From contig CAZBXI010000036.1 in assembly GCA_964496035.1 (NCBI GenBank), forward strand, positions 1 to 15,756: a DNA stretch of 15,756 nucleotides. Reading direction: 5' to 3'. This stretch comes from EX4484-217-1 sp964496035. GTDB lineage: Archaea > Thermoproteota > Thermoprotei_A > EX4484-217-1. The notes under the pieces were generated by a model, which did no database searches, was not told the origin of the DNA, and saw only the letters and a list, made by a program, of their open reading frames with translations. A program made the position numbers and the translations under genes. Shown piece by piece: positions 8,366 to 15,394 of this stretch; position 1 is the stretch's first letter, and each line of letters starts with the position of its first letter.

Positions 8366-9508
8366 ATGATGCTTATTGTAGTACTGGGTTTTGCTAAACT
8401 CTTAGAAGAAGTTATGATAAGGCTTAAGCTAGTTCCCGTTCTTGGAGACCTACTTGCAGGTATAATTCTTGGCCCAACAATGCTAAATGTTGTTAAGCCA
8501 AACGATTTTCTGAATACCTTAGCAACTTTAGGAATAATTCTGCTACTGCTACTTGTAGGTACTGAAACAGATATCAGCAAGCTGAAGAGGTATGAGAAGC
8601 TAAGCATTATCTCAGGTTCTGGAGGTGCTATTGTAAGCTTTGGTCTTGGAATACTTTTAGGCCTCATGTTCGGATATGACTTAGCATGCTCATTGTTTAT
8701 TGGAGCTATTCTAATAGCTACATCTGTTGGTGTAACTGTTAGAACTTTCCTAGAACTCCATGCTTACGGGACAAAGGAAGCATATGTTATCTTGGGTGCG
8801 GCAGTTATAGACGACATTTACGGTTTGTTAGCGTTAGCATTAGTTTACACCATGACTAGAGGAGGTCAAGGATATGGGCAGGCTTATACTGTGTTATTGG
8901 CTTTCGCAGGATTGCTGGTCACTATTATTGTTTACCATTTCACGTCAAAACACATTAGGGATGTTGTTAGGGTAATGAAGTACTTAAGGTCTGAAGAAGC
9001 ACATTTCATATTCGTTTTAGTGTATAGCTTGATTGTAGCATTAGCTGTAGGTATGCTCGGGCTAAGCCCTATAGTTGGGGCGTTCTTCATAGGATTAGCT
9101 TTTTCAAAAATGCCCGGTGTTGAATCTTTACGTGAAAGACTAAGTATTCTCGCAGCACTATTTACACCTATATATTTCGTTATGGCGGGCTTAATGCTTA
9201 ACGTAAGAATGGTGCATGTAGATGTTAGATCGGTTCTTATAGCTTTACTTATGGTGGCAGTAGGTTTCTTATCGAAAATTGTAGGATGTGGTCTTATACT
9301 GAAACCGTTCCATTTTAGGTGGAGGGAAGTTTTAACAATAGGTGTTGGTATGGTTCCTAGAGCTGAAGTAGCGATAATAATAGCTGTAACAGGATTAGCT
9401 GCAGGCGTAATTACGCAGGAAATATTTCTAGGAACTATAGCGCTAATTTACACTTCATCCCTACTAACACCTATATTCCTTAAACAACTTCTAGCCAGAA
9501 AATATTAA
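8366..9508 (+). CDS. CPA2-family (KefB/NapA-type) Na+/H+ or K+/H+ antiporter
   Basis: A 380-residue protein of about 11-12 membrane helices. The transporter core shows PVLGDLLAGIILGP in an early helix, the unwound-helix motif ATSVGVT (118-124), and AAVIDDIYG with the double aspartate Asp149-Asp150, which marks electrogenic CPA2 exchangers. The C-terminal helices include VPRAEVAIIIAVTG, a second conserved element. There is no soluble TrkA-N domain; the CBS-pair gene 69 bases downstream may act instead. The start is uncertain: the frame is open back to 8321, GGTGGAG at 8328-8334 looks like a ribosome-binding site, yet no ATG, GTG or TTG follows it before ATG 8366. That ATG lies at the start of the first hydrophobic helix, so the real N-terminus may be some residues longer. 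Confidence 0.88.
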   Translation: MMLIVVLGFAKLLEEVMIRLKLVPVLGDLLAGIILGPTMLNVVKPNDFLNTLATLGIILLLLLVGTETDISKLKRYEKLSIISGSGGAIVSFGLGILLGLMFGYDLACSLFIGAILIATSVGVTVRTFLELHAYGTKEAYVILGAAVIDDIYGLLALALVYTMTRGGQGYGQAYTVLLAFAGLLVTIIVYHFTSKHIRDVVRVMKYLRSEEAHFIFVLVYSLIVALAVGMLGLSPIVGAFFIGLAFSKMPGVESLRERLSILAALFTPIYFVMAGLMLNVRMVHVDVRSVLIALLMVAVGFLSKIVGCGLILKPFHFRWREVLTIGVGMVPRAEVAIIIAVTGLAAGVITQEIFLGTIALIYTSSLLTPIFLKQLLARKY

Positions 9509-9577
9509 GCTATGCAGTATTGGTTTTTACATAAACTTTAAACTACAGTTCATTTCTAAGTTAGTACTGAGTAAGAA

Positions 9578-10069
9578 ATGAGTGAATGGATTATGTCTTC
9601 TTTCATGTTTAAGCGGAAGGACCTAGAGAAAATGCTAGAAACAAAACTAATTGACATCGTTCACGAACTTCCTAAAGTTATTGCTGTTGAAGAAGACATG
9701 CCTATAGAAATATTCATCGATTCTGCCAAGAAACGCAAAGCAGATGCGGCTATAGTTATTAACAGAAAAGGTAGAATATCAGGTATAGTAACTAGGCTTG
9801 ATCTATTAAAAATTCTCCGCCCAGTATTACCTCATGGGATTAGAATATTTTCCATGCCTTTGAAGGTTAGAGTAGAGAAAATAACGATAAAGGAAATTAT
9901 GACACCGAACCCTATAATGCTCCCCGAAACAGCTAGGATTAGAGATGCAGTTGAGTTAATGAACAGGTATAGGATATCACACGTAATAATAACGGATACT
10001 GCAGGAAAACCTAAGGCCATTATCTCTAGAAAATACATGCTAAGGAAGTTCTTCGGCATAGAAGAATAA
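9578..10069 (+). CDS. CBS-domain pair protein
   Basis: A 163-residue soluble protein with two CBS motifs: residues about 25-82 (LPKVIAVEEDMPIEIFID ... GRISGIVTRLDLLKIL) and about 103-160 (IMTPNPIMLPETARIRDAVE ... PKAIISRKYMLRKFF). The pair forms a Bateman module that usually senses adenosine nucleotides or related ligands. No effector domain is fused, so it is a stand-alone sensor. It follows the antiporter gene in the same direction; regulation of that transporter by ionic or energy state is a reasonable but unproven idea. CTTTAAAC near 9536-9543 may be its own TATA box, about 26 bases before a short leader. ATG 9578 is used; internal Met codons 6 and 10 are possible starts. Confidence 0.85.
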   Translation: MSEWIMSSFMFKRKDLEKMLETKLIDIVHELPKVIAVEEDMPIEIFIDSAKKRKADAAIVINRKGRISGIVTRLDLLKILRPVLPHGIRIFSMPLKVRVEKITIKEIMTPNPIMLPETARIRDAVELMNRYRISHVIITDTAGKPKAIISRKYMLRKFFGIEE

Positions 10070-10133
10070 GTGCAGGTATTGTTTTCCGCTAAATCTAATT
10101 ACTTATCCTGTGTAAATAGTTATGTGAATTAGT

Positions 10134-10253
10134 ATGGTTAGCCGCGAAAACATTTATGGAATTTTTAAGCCTAACACTTTCAAAGCATTTCTATTTTACC
10201 TAGTTTTAACAATACTTGCATTACTGGTGATAATTCTTGGCTCAACTAACTAA
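10134..10253 (+). CDS. 39-residue single-helix membrane peptide
   Basis: ATG 10134 opens a 39-codon frame ending at TAA 10251-10253. The first 18 residues are hydrophilic (MVSRENIYGIFKPNTFKA), followed by one strong transmembrane helix (FLFYLVLTILALLVIILG) and a short polar tail. A GTGA sequence 6 bases before the ATG may bind ribosomes. The end overlaps the next gene by 17 bases, and that gene's GGTGAT ribosome-binding site lies within this frame, an arrangement typical of translational coupling. I know no family for it. It could be an accessory subunit of the UbiA-like protein, or a leader peptide. Confidence 0.5.
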   Translation: MVSRENIYGIFKPNTFKAFLFYLVLTILALLVIILGSTN

Positions 10254-11217
10254 ACTCATATATTTAGATGTCATAGTTCGTACTTCATGGTTTCCAGCAT
10301 TGATTGGACTATCCATAGCACTATGGAGCGGCATTGGCATATTAGATTGGAGAACATGGGTCGCTTTTATCACGAGCCTAATAGGCATGTTAGTTATTCA
10401 GGGAATGTATGAGCATGCACTAGATTATCTGTGGGATAAGGGAGGATATTCAGCGTTTAGACAAGATATCGAAAAACCATTGGTAGCCAAAAAGGTGCTG
10501 AAATACTCAGTAGTTATAGCAGTCATTTTAGCTTTAATCATTATTTTCTGTGAAAGATTGTGGCTGCTTCTCTTTGGGGTTCTAGCTTTTAGGATAGCAA
10601 AAATATATGTTGAAACTCATAACGAGTTCTATGCTGTTTTCGGTTTTATGCTAAGTTATACTGTTGGCTATTTCTCAGCAACAAACTATCCCACTTTGCC
10701 ATGGCTTATAGGCTTACTCATAATAGCCTTTATTTACAAGGCTTCTCTCGTAATGTATAGGTTAGACGACTATATTAATGGTGAAATATCTTCAATAAAA
10801 ACCTTAATCCAGTACTATAGGAACACTATGAGATATATGCTTCATAGTATACCATTGCTCATAATAATTCTAATATTCTCGCTTAAACTAAGCTACCCCA
10901 TTGGAAAACTTGTACACTGGAATTATATACTATGGATGATAGGTTTCGGCGGTATATGCTATGTTCTAGTGAGATATAGAAGTAAAAACATTATACGAGA
11001 GGCCCCTATCTGGAGTGCAGGTTTAACTGTTATGTTCACCGATACTATTTCTGCTATTTTTTCAGGCGACATGCTTTTATTGTTAAAAATTATTGCTGCT
11101 TACGCTATTTGGTGGATTATATTTATTCAATTCTGGATTTCAAGACATGCTATGTGCAATTGCCTAAGTTGTCCCTTGAACCCCCTAACATCTATGGGGG
11201 AGAAGAGGCCAAGATGA
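10237..11217 (+). CDS. Divergent UbiA-family-like membrane protein (putative prenyltransferase)
   Basis: A 326-residue protein with about nine membrane helices. TTG 10237 is well supported by GGTGAT at 10226-10231, five bases upstream. Two loops match the UbiA superfamily pattern. The first, residues 59-82, is EHALDYLWDKGG...RQDIEKPL, where Asp63 and Asp67 fit the NDxxDxxxD motif but the leading Asn-Asp is Glu-His. The second is YRLDDYINGEISSIKTL at 174-190, matching the second aspartate motif. UbiA enzymes attach isoprenoid chains to acceptors inside the membrane; archaeal members make ether lipids, quinones and hemes. The altered first motif makes the activity uncertain. The C-terminus carries an unusual Cys-x-Cys-x2-Cys (307, 309, 312) after the last helix. 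It overlaps the 39-residue membrane peptide gene. Confidence 0.62.
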   Translation: MAQLTKLIYLDVIVRTSWFPALIGLSIALWSGIGILDWRTWVAFITSLIGMLVIQGMYEHALDYLWDKGGYSAFRQDIEKPLVAKKVLKYSVVIAVILALIIIFCERLWLLLFGVLAFRIAKIYVETHNEFYAVFGFMLSYTVGYFSATNYPTLPWLIGLLIIAFIYKASLVMYRLDDYINGEISSIKTLIQYYRNTMRYMLHSIPLLIIILIFSLKLSYPIGKLVHWNYILWMIGFGGICYVLVRYRSKNIIREAPIWSAGLTVMFTDTISAIFSGDMLLLLKIIAAYAIWWIIFIQFWISRHAMCNCLSCPLNPLTSMGEKRPR

Positions 11218-11273
11218 GAAATTGAACACTCCCCTCTAAATCTAATATGGCTGCTTACTCTCGCGAAGGTAGA

Positions 11274-11281
11274 AATATAAA
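11274..11281 (+). promoter_or_regulatory. TATA box upstream of the ACT/V4R gene
   Basis: ATATAAAT at 11274-11281, preceded by a purine-rich GTAGAA, would direct a start near 11303 and a leader of about 23 bases containing GAGTGA before TTG 11326. A second TATA-like element, CATATAAC at 11291-11298, would give an almost leaderless transcript. Which one is used cannot be told from the sequence. Confidence 0.4.
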
Positions 11282-11325
11282 TTTGAAAAACATATAACCT
11301 TCAGTGTAAAAGAGAGTGAATATTA

Positions 11326-12093
11326 TTGGAGTATGAGAAACCGTTTACTGTATGGATACCGAAAACAGTTATAGACACTAAGAACAGGAAGTTAACGTTT
11401 GTCGGAATTAAGCTCAAATATTCTGCTGAAACACTTCACGCTATCGCATCAACTCTTCGAGAACATGGAATAACTCTTTTTACAGGAATGCATAGTGTTG
11501 AAGTTGGCGAGAGAATAGGGTACTGGGTCTTTGTAGTAGACTATACAGATACAAAGTATTCTATCTCGGATATCAAGAAAATATTAGAGGAAATCGATGG
11601 TGTTTTAGAGGTAAAGGTAGGACATTATAGAATAGGTAATGTTGTCACCCCGGAATTCAACTATAATGTTGAAATACATTTTGAACCTGTAATACTATTT
11701 ACAAGTTCAACGTGGAATCTAATACTTCGCGGTTTAGAGGAACGTTTTGGGAAAGCTAAGGATGTATTCCTATACTTTATGGGGTTCGAGTATGGTAAAA
11801 GATTTGTGAAAATATGGAGTGACGTATTGAAAACTATTGGAAGTAATGAAGGATTCATTAGGTTTACCCTAGAGTCTCTAAGAGGGTTTAACTGGATTAC
11901 CAGTTATGAGATAGAAGAACTGAATTTAGAAAAAGACCTTGTTAAAATACATGCTATGAACATTAATATTGATGGCTACATATTTAAGGGGTTCATGGAG
12001 AGAATTATAAGCGAGCTCTTAGGGAAGAGAAAGAGTTTGCTATTAAGAGATTGTACTAAGCACGCAAACTGTAGAATGCTTGAAATGCTTTAA
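11326..12093 (+). CDS. ACT-like plus V4R-like domain protein
   Basis: A 255-residue soluble protein from TTG 11326. The first about 105 residues have an alternating beta-alpha pattern with a ligand-binding ACT-like feel (AIASTLREHGITLFTGMHSV, WVFVVDYTD, GVLEVKVG). The C-terminal about 140 residues resemble the V4R hydrocarbon-binding fold: YFMGFEYGKRFVKIW glycines, a central sheet, a GYIFKGFMERIISELLG helix and a terminal paired cysteine motif DCTKHANC (Cys243, Cys249). V4R proteins bind small hydrophobic molecules or intermediates and can regulate transcription or act as chaperones. Its TAA overlaps the convergent sufB stop codon in a shared TTAA at 12090-12093. No DNA-binding domain is evident. 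The fold assignments rest on pattern recognition. Confidence 0.55.
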   Translation: MEYEKPFTVWIPKTVIDTKNRKLTFVGIKLKYSAETLHAIASTLREHGITLFTGMHSVEVGERIGYWVFVVDYTDTKYSISDIKKILEEIDGVLEVKVGHYRIGNVVTPEFNYNVEIHFEPVILFTSSTWNLILRGLEERFGKAKDVFLYFMGFEYGKRFVKIWSDVLKTIGSNEGFIRFTLESLRGFNWITSYEIEELNLEKDLVKIHAMNINIDGYIFKGFMERIISELLGKRKSLLLRDCTKHANCRMLEML

Positions 12094-13307
12094 AGACCTC
12101 TAGCAGCTATTTCAGTGAATTTCTTAATTGTCATTTTTAACGTGTATGGTAGTCCAGGTATTTCCGGTTCTAGGAAACCCTTTACAATCATTGCTGTTGC
12201 TTCTTCCTCAGTAAACCCTCTACTCATAAGATAAGCTAGCTCATTAACGTTGATTCTACCTATAGCAGCTTCATGGGTGAGCTCAGCATTTTTAACTTTG
12301 GTTTCAAGTTCAGGTATCGTCCTAATAGAGGCTTTATCGGAAAGCATTAAGCCCCTACATTCATAATGACCTTTAACATCATCAGCTTCTGCTATGATAA
12401 GCCCTCTAGAAATCACTGTTGAAGAACCTGCAGCCACAACTTTAGAGCTTATTTGTGCAGATGTTTTAGGAGCTTTGAGAACAGCTTTTGCGCCGAGATC
12501 GTAAAATGATTTGCCTAAACCATAAATTAAAGTATTAAAGGTTGCAGAAGCTTTTTCACCTTTAAGAACAGCTTTAGGGAACGTTTGAACAGTGTTTACA
12601 GGTCTTAAGCTGATGTAGTTGCTTATAAAAACCCCTCCTTCATCGACTACTACGCCTGTTCTAGGCCTAACATCAACTAAAGGGCCCCACGAATGTATCA
12701 TGGTGAATGTAAGCCTAGCATTTTTACCAACGTAAAACTCTGATATACCTAAATGTGCTCCTCTATGAGCGCCAATGGTGCATCCCGTTATGAGGTTAGC
12801 TTCCGCATTATCCTCAATAATAATTATGTTATGTGGTGTTTGTAGAAAGGATTCTGTAGCTAAGTAAAGGCATGCTTGGATAGGTTTCTCGACCCTGCAA
12901 TTTTTCTCAACAATAATTACGTAGCCTCCTTTACCATATAGTTCTACAAACGCTGTAAACATGTCTGTGTCTACACCTATAGCCCGCCAATAATATTTTT
13001 CAAGCCATTCTTCTCCAAATTCCCCCTTGGCCTCCTCTAAACTCATTATTTTAACGCAAGATACGCCAGCAAGTGTTTTAATTACTTTCTCATCAAACTG
13101 CATAAATGAGCCGGCTTTATACTTAGTCTTGACATCGATACCTACACTTAGCATTCTTTCTAAAACATCAGGTCTTTCAAGAAGTGTTTGGAGATCCTTA
13201 ATTTCAGAAGTTATCCTAAACTTACTAACATTAATTGGAGGTCCATAAGCCGGGGGCTTATTTAGAGCTTTTTTCGCTAGTTCCTTAACTTTCTCAGACC
13301 ATTTCAT
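12090..13307 (-). CDS. sufB: SufB-family Fe-S cluster scaffold protein
   Basis: A 405-residue protein starting at ATG 13307, overlapping the sufC stop by four bases (ATGA), so the two are co-translated. The central right-handed beta-helix region is evident (EDNAEANLITGCTIG, VGKNARLTFTMIHSWG, GGVFISNYISL). The C-terminal region has the SufB signature: Cys317 (HYECRGLMLSDKA), His345-Glu346 (ELTHEAAIGRINVNELAYLM) and SRGFTEEEA...IVKGF. These match E. coli SufB Cys405 and Glu434, with the histidine position that SufD uses, so one protein carries cysteine, histidine and glutamate. No sufD, sufS or sufE lies beside it, which fits the minimal SufC-SufB (SMS-type) systems of archaea. It is shorter than SufB of SUFBCDS operons. 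It should assemble and transfer Fe-S clusters in the cytoplasm with SufC. Confidence 0.92.
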   Translation of the reverse strand: MKWSEKVKELAKKALNKPPAYGPPINVSKFRITSEIKDLQTLLERPDVLERMLSVGIDVKTKYKAGSFMQFDEKVIKTLAGVSCVKIMSLEEAKGEFGEEWLEKYYWRAIGVDTDMFTAFVELYGKGGYVIIVEKNCRVEKPIQACLYLATESFLQTPHNIIIIEDNAEANLITGCTIGAHRGAHLGISEFYVGKNARLTFTMIHSWGPLVDVRPRTGVVVDEGGVFISNYISLRPVNTVQTFPKAVLKGEKASATFNTLIYGLGKSFYDLGAKAVLKAPKTSAQISSKVVAAGSSTVISRGLIIAEADDVKGHYECRGLMLSDKASIRTIPELETKVKNAELTHEAAIGRINVNELAYLMSRGFTEEEATAMIVKGFLEPEIPGLPYTLKMTIKKFTEIAARGL

Positions 13308-14038
13308 GTCGGAGCACCTTCGGGAATATGTTTAAAATATTTGAATCCCTTCTCTTCAACAACCTTAAACACAGCATGAGGCTCACCACTGTAAACTATT
13401 CTACCAGAGATCATAACATAAGCTACATGAATATCTTTCAAGTACTCAAGTATATGTCTCCTATGGGTAACTAAGAGAATTGATTTTCCACGTTGCATGA
13501 AGTTATTTATTTTTTCAGCAATCAGTTTTAGAGAATCTACATCAATACCCGAATCGGGCTCATCTAGAAGTAATAGTTTGGGATCAATTATTTCAGCTTG
13601 TAGGAGTTCTAATCTCTTTCTTTCACCACCTGAAAAGCCAACATTAACTTCCCTGGATAAGTGTTCTTCAGTAAAACCATAGTCACCTAATAATTTCCTA
13701 ATATTTTCCTTAAAACCATACTTCTTAACTAGATGCTGAAGAAAAACCCTTAAAGTAACTCCTCTAATTTCAGGAGGGTTTTGGTGAGCAAGGAAAATAC
13801 CCTTAATCGCTCTCTCAAAAGGAGAAATATGAGTTATATCTTCATCTTCGAAAAATATGTTCCCGGAAATTACATGGTAAAATGGGGTACCGGCAATAGC
13901 ATGTAGGAGAGTAGATTTACCAGCCGCGTTAGGGCCTAGTAGGACATGTAATTCACCTTTACCTATAGTGAGGGATACGTTATGTACTATTGGTTTACTG
14001 TGTTCCGCAGCTACGGTGACCTTACATAGTTTTAGCAT
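13304..14038 (-). CDS. sufC: SufC, ABC-type ATPase of Fe-S cluster assembly
   Basis: A 244-residue ABC ATPase from ATG 14038. Walker A is GPNAAGKST (35-43), the Q-loop is HQNPP (85-89), the signature is FSGGERKR (135-142), Walker B is LLLLDEPDSGID (155-166) and the switch histidine is His192 (VTHRRH). Length and the HQNPPEI, FSGGERKR and DEPDSGID wording are those of SufC rather than of transporter ATPases, and no membrane subunit is nearby. ATP-driven dimerisation should remodel SufB. A GATGGTG ribosome-binding site stands about ten bases upstream of the ATG, and TTTTAAATA (14087-14079) is a suitable TATA box. It is the first gene of the sufCB operon; the C/D box sRNA lies just upstream in the same direction. 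Confidence 0.94.
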   Translation of the reverse strand: MLKLCKVTVAAEHSKPIVHNVSLTIGKGELHVLLGPNAAGKSTLLHAIAGTPFYHVISGNIFFEDEDITHISPFERAIKGIFLAHQNPPEIRGVTLRVFLQHLVKKYGFKENIRKLLGDYGFTEEHLSREVNVGFSGGERKRLELLQAEIIDPKLLLLDEPDSGIDVDSLKLIAEKINNFMQRGKSILLVTHRRHILEYLKDIHVAYVMISGRIVYSGEPHAVFKVVEEKGFKYFKHIPEGAPT

Positions 14039-14078
14039 TGTTTATATGCACCATCTAATACTATGAGGCAAGGCTGAT

Positions 14079-14087
14079 TATTTAAAA
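14079..14087 (-). promoter_or_regulatory. TATA box for sufCB
   Basis: Reading the minus strand, TTTTAAATA is centred about 26 bases before position 14057, giving a leader of about 19 bases that carries GATGGTG before the sufC ATG at 14038. It lies downstream of the C/D box sRNA, so sufCB need not depend on the sRNA promoter. Confidence 0.45.
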
Positions 14088-14104
14088 CTATATGGAAGAG
14101 AGTA

Positions 14105-14162
14105 GGCATCAGATACGACCGCATTCTTCACATTATCCGTTAAGCCCACCACTCATCATCTA
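14105..14162 (-). ncRNA. C/D box guide sRNA (2'-O-methylation)
   Basis: On the minus strand the elements of an archaeal C/D box sRNA occur in order with correct spacing: C box ATGATGA (14159-14153), 13 bases, D' box CGGA (14139-14136, one mismatch to CTGA), 4 bases, C' box GTGAAGA (14131-14125, one mismatch to RTGATGA), 12 bases, D box CTGA (14112-14109). The guide before D is ATGCGGTCGTAT and that before D' is GTGGTGGGCTTAA, predicting methylated targets within AUACGACCGCAU and UUAAGCCCACCAC, at the fifth base from the box, a G in both. A TATA box sits about 26 bases before position 14162. It would work with L7Ae, Nop5 and fibrillarin. Targets could not be assigned from this window. The RNA ends are estimates. 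Confidence 0.72.
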
Positions 14163-14182
14163 AACGGAGATTTCTAATAGCT

Positions 14183-14192
14183 ATTTATAAAT
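14183..14192 (-). promoter_or_regulatory. TATA box for the C/D box sRNA
   Basis: Minus-strand ATTTATAAAT is centred near 14188. The usual 25-26 base spacing puts transcription start at about 14162, three bases before the C box. This is the expected arrangement for an independently transcribed archaeal sRNA and strengthens the RNA call. Confidence 0.55.
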
Positions 14193-14250
14193 TTACTTAG
14201 CTTCTCTCCTAATCTAGTTCTTACAACTATAGTTGAATTCCAATATAACC

Positions 14251-14258
14251 GTTATAAG
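14251..14258 (+). promoter_or_regulatory. TATA box for taw1
   Basis: GTTATAAG, with CAATATAA just upstream (14241-14248), lies 19-36 bases before ATG 14277. Either element predicts a transcript start at or within a few bases of the ATG, so the taw1 mRNA is probably leaderless. No ribosome-binding sequence precedes the ATG, which agrees. Confidence 0.5.
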
Positions 14259-14276
14259 TAACCACTGCAATAGCTT

Positions 14277-15392
14277 ATGAGTGACAAGTGTAAGGTTGGC
14301 GCAGATATGGTTAGAAGGAAAAGAAGATTAAAAATAGATTTCGAGGAAGCAAAGAAGGACCCATATAGGGTACTCTTCGCTATCCTTAGAAAACAGAAGT
14401 ACCATATAGTAGGACATCACAGTGCCGTTAAGAAATGCCATTGGACCCATGCAGCATTAACTGAGGGTAGATTTTGCTATAAGTGTAAGTTCTACGGTAT
14501 TGAAACGCATAGATGCGTTCAAATGAGCCCTGCTGTACTATGGTGTTGGAACGCATGTATTCACTGTTGGAGGCTCAGACCACAAGACATAGGTATTGAA
14601 TGGGACGAAACACGACTACCCACGGTAGACAACCCTGAATTAATTGCTGAAGGAGTTCTCAGGGAACAGCTAAGAATCCTATCAGGCTATAAGGGTAACC
14701 CGAAAGTTAATAGGAAGCTACTGGAGGAAGCCTTAAAACCAAAGCATGTTGCTATAAGCCTCACCGGGGAACCGTTACTATATCCTAGACTTAGCGAGCT
14801 AATTCAAATATTCCATAGGAAAGGGCTAACAACATTCCTAGTTACTAGGGCTATCAGACCTGATGTCCTAGCAGACCTTGATGAAGAACCCAGCCAACTA
14901 TATGTCTCCTTTGAAGCTTGGAATAAGGAGATGTATAATAAATTAAACGTTCCTTTAGCTCCAAGACTTTGGGAACTATCATTAAAAACTCTTGAAATAC
15001 TTCCAAGCTTCACATGTCCAACAGTAATGAGAATAACAGTAATGAAAGGCATTAATATGGGTGGAAAAGATGCTGAAGGCTTCGCGAAACTAGTAGAGCT
15101 AGCCCAACCAACATATGTCGAAGTTAAAGCATACATGCATGTTGGAGCTTCAACAAAAAGGCTTCCAAGAAGTGCGATGCCAAGACATGGAGAGGTGAGA
15201 GCATTCGCTAAATTAATATCCGAAAAAACAGGGTATCCTATAGTTTCAGAAAGCATACCAAGTAGAGTAGTGCTACTGAGTAAATTAAAGAAACCTATAA
15301 GACTAGGTAAAGGATGTCCTGAAGGATGGAAAACACCAGATATAGGTGGTGAAGAAAGCGGAGAATATGGGAAGTACATATCAGAAGTTTAG
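14277..15392 (+). CDS. taw1: tRNA 4-demethylwyosine synthase (Taw1/TYW1), radical SAM
   Basis: A 371-residue radical SAM enzyme that converts N1-methylguanosine at position 37 of tRNA-Phe, with pyruvate and S-adenosylmethionine, into the tricyclic 4-demethylwyosine. The SAM cluster motif is CWNACIHCW (Cys90, Cys94, Cys97). A second [4Fe-4S] cluster is bound by Cys54, Cys67 and Cys80. All six spacings equal those of the M. jannaschii enzyme as I recall them (26/39/52 and 62/66/69), with a constant offset of 28, so the N-terminus is about 28 residues longer, including Cys5. Met11 is a possible alternative start. Other family features are YHIVGHHSAVKKCHWTHAAL, SLTGEPLLYP and VKAYMHVG. No flavodoxin domain is present, as expected in archaea. 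It converges with the PIN gene with two bases between stops. Confidence 0.95.
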   Translation: MSDKCKVGADMVRRKRRLKIDFEEAKKDPYRVLFAILRKQKYHIVGHHSAVKKCHWTHAALTEGRFCYKCKFYGIETHRCVQMSPAVLWCWNACIHCWRLRPQDIGIEWDETRLPTVDNPELIAEGVLREQLRILSGYKGNPKVNRKLLEEALKPKHVAISLTGEPLLYPRLSELIQIFHRKGLTTFLVTRAIRPDVLADLDEEPSQLYVSFEAWNKEMYNKLNVPLAPRLWELSLKTLEILPSFTCPTVMRITVMKGINMGGKDAEGFAKLVELAQPTYVEVKAYMHVGASTKRLPRSAMPRHGEVRAFAKLISEKTGYPIVSESIPSRVVLLSKLKKPIRLGKGCPEGWKTPDIGGEESGEYGKYISEV

Positions 15393-15394
15393 AG

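Noticed and set aside
8284..8667. 127-residue minus-strand open frame over the antiporter start
   Set aside because: Antisense to a well-supported membrane transporter; serine/proline-rich composition is typical of a shadow frame.
12090..13307. Intein in sufB, which is known in some bacteria
   Set aside because: The SufB frame is continuous at normal length with its C-terminal active-site block uninterrupted.
14804..15379. 191-residue open frame on the minus strand
   Set aside because: It lies wholly opposite taw1, whose six cluster cysteines and family motifs are clear; it has no recognisable motif.
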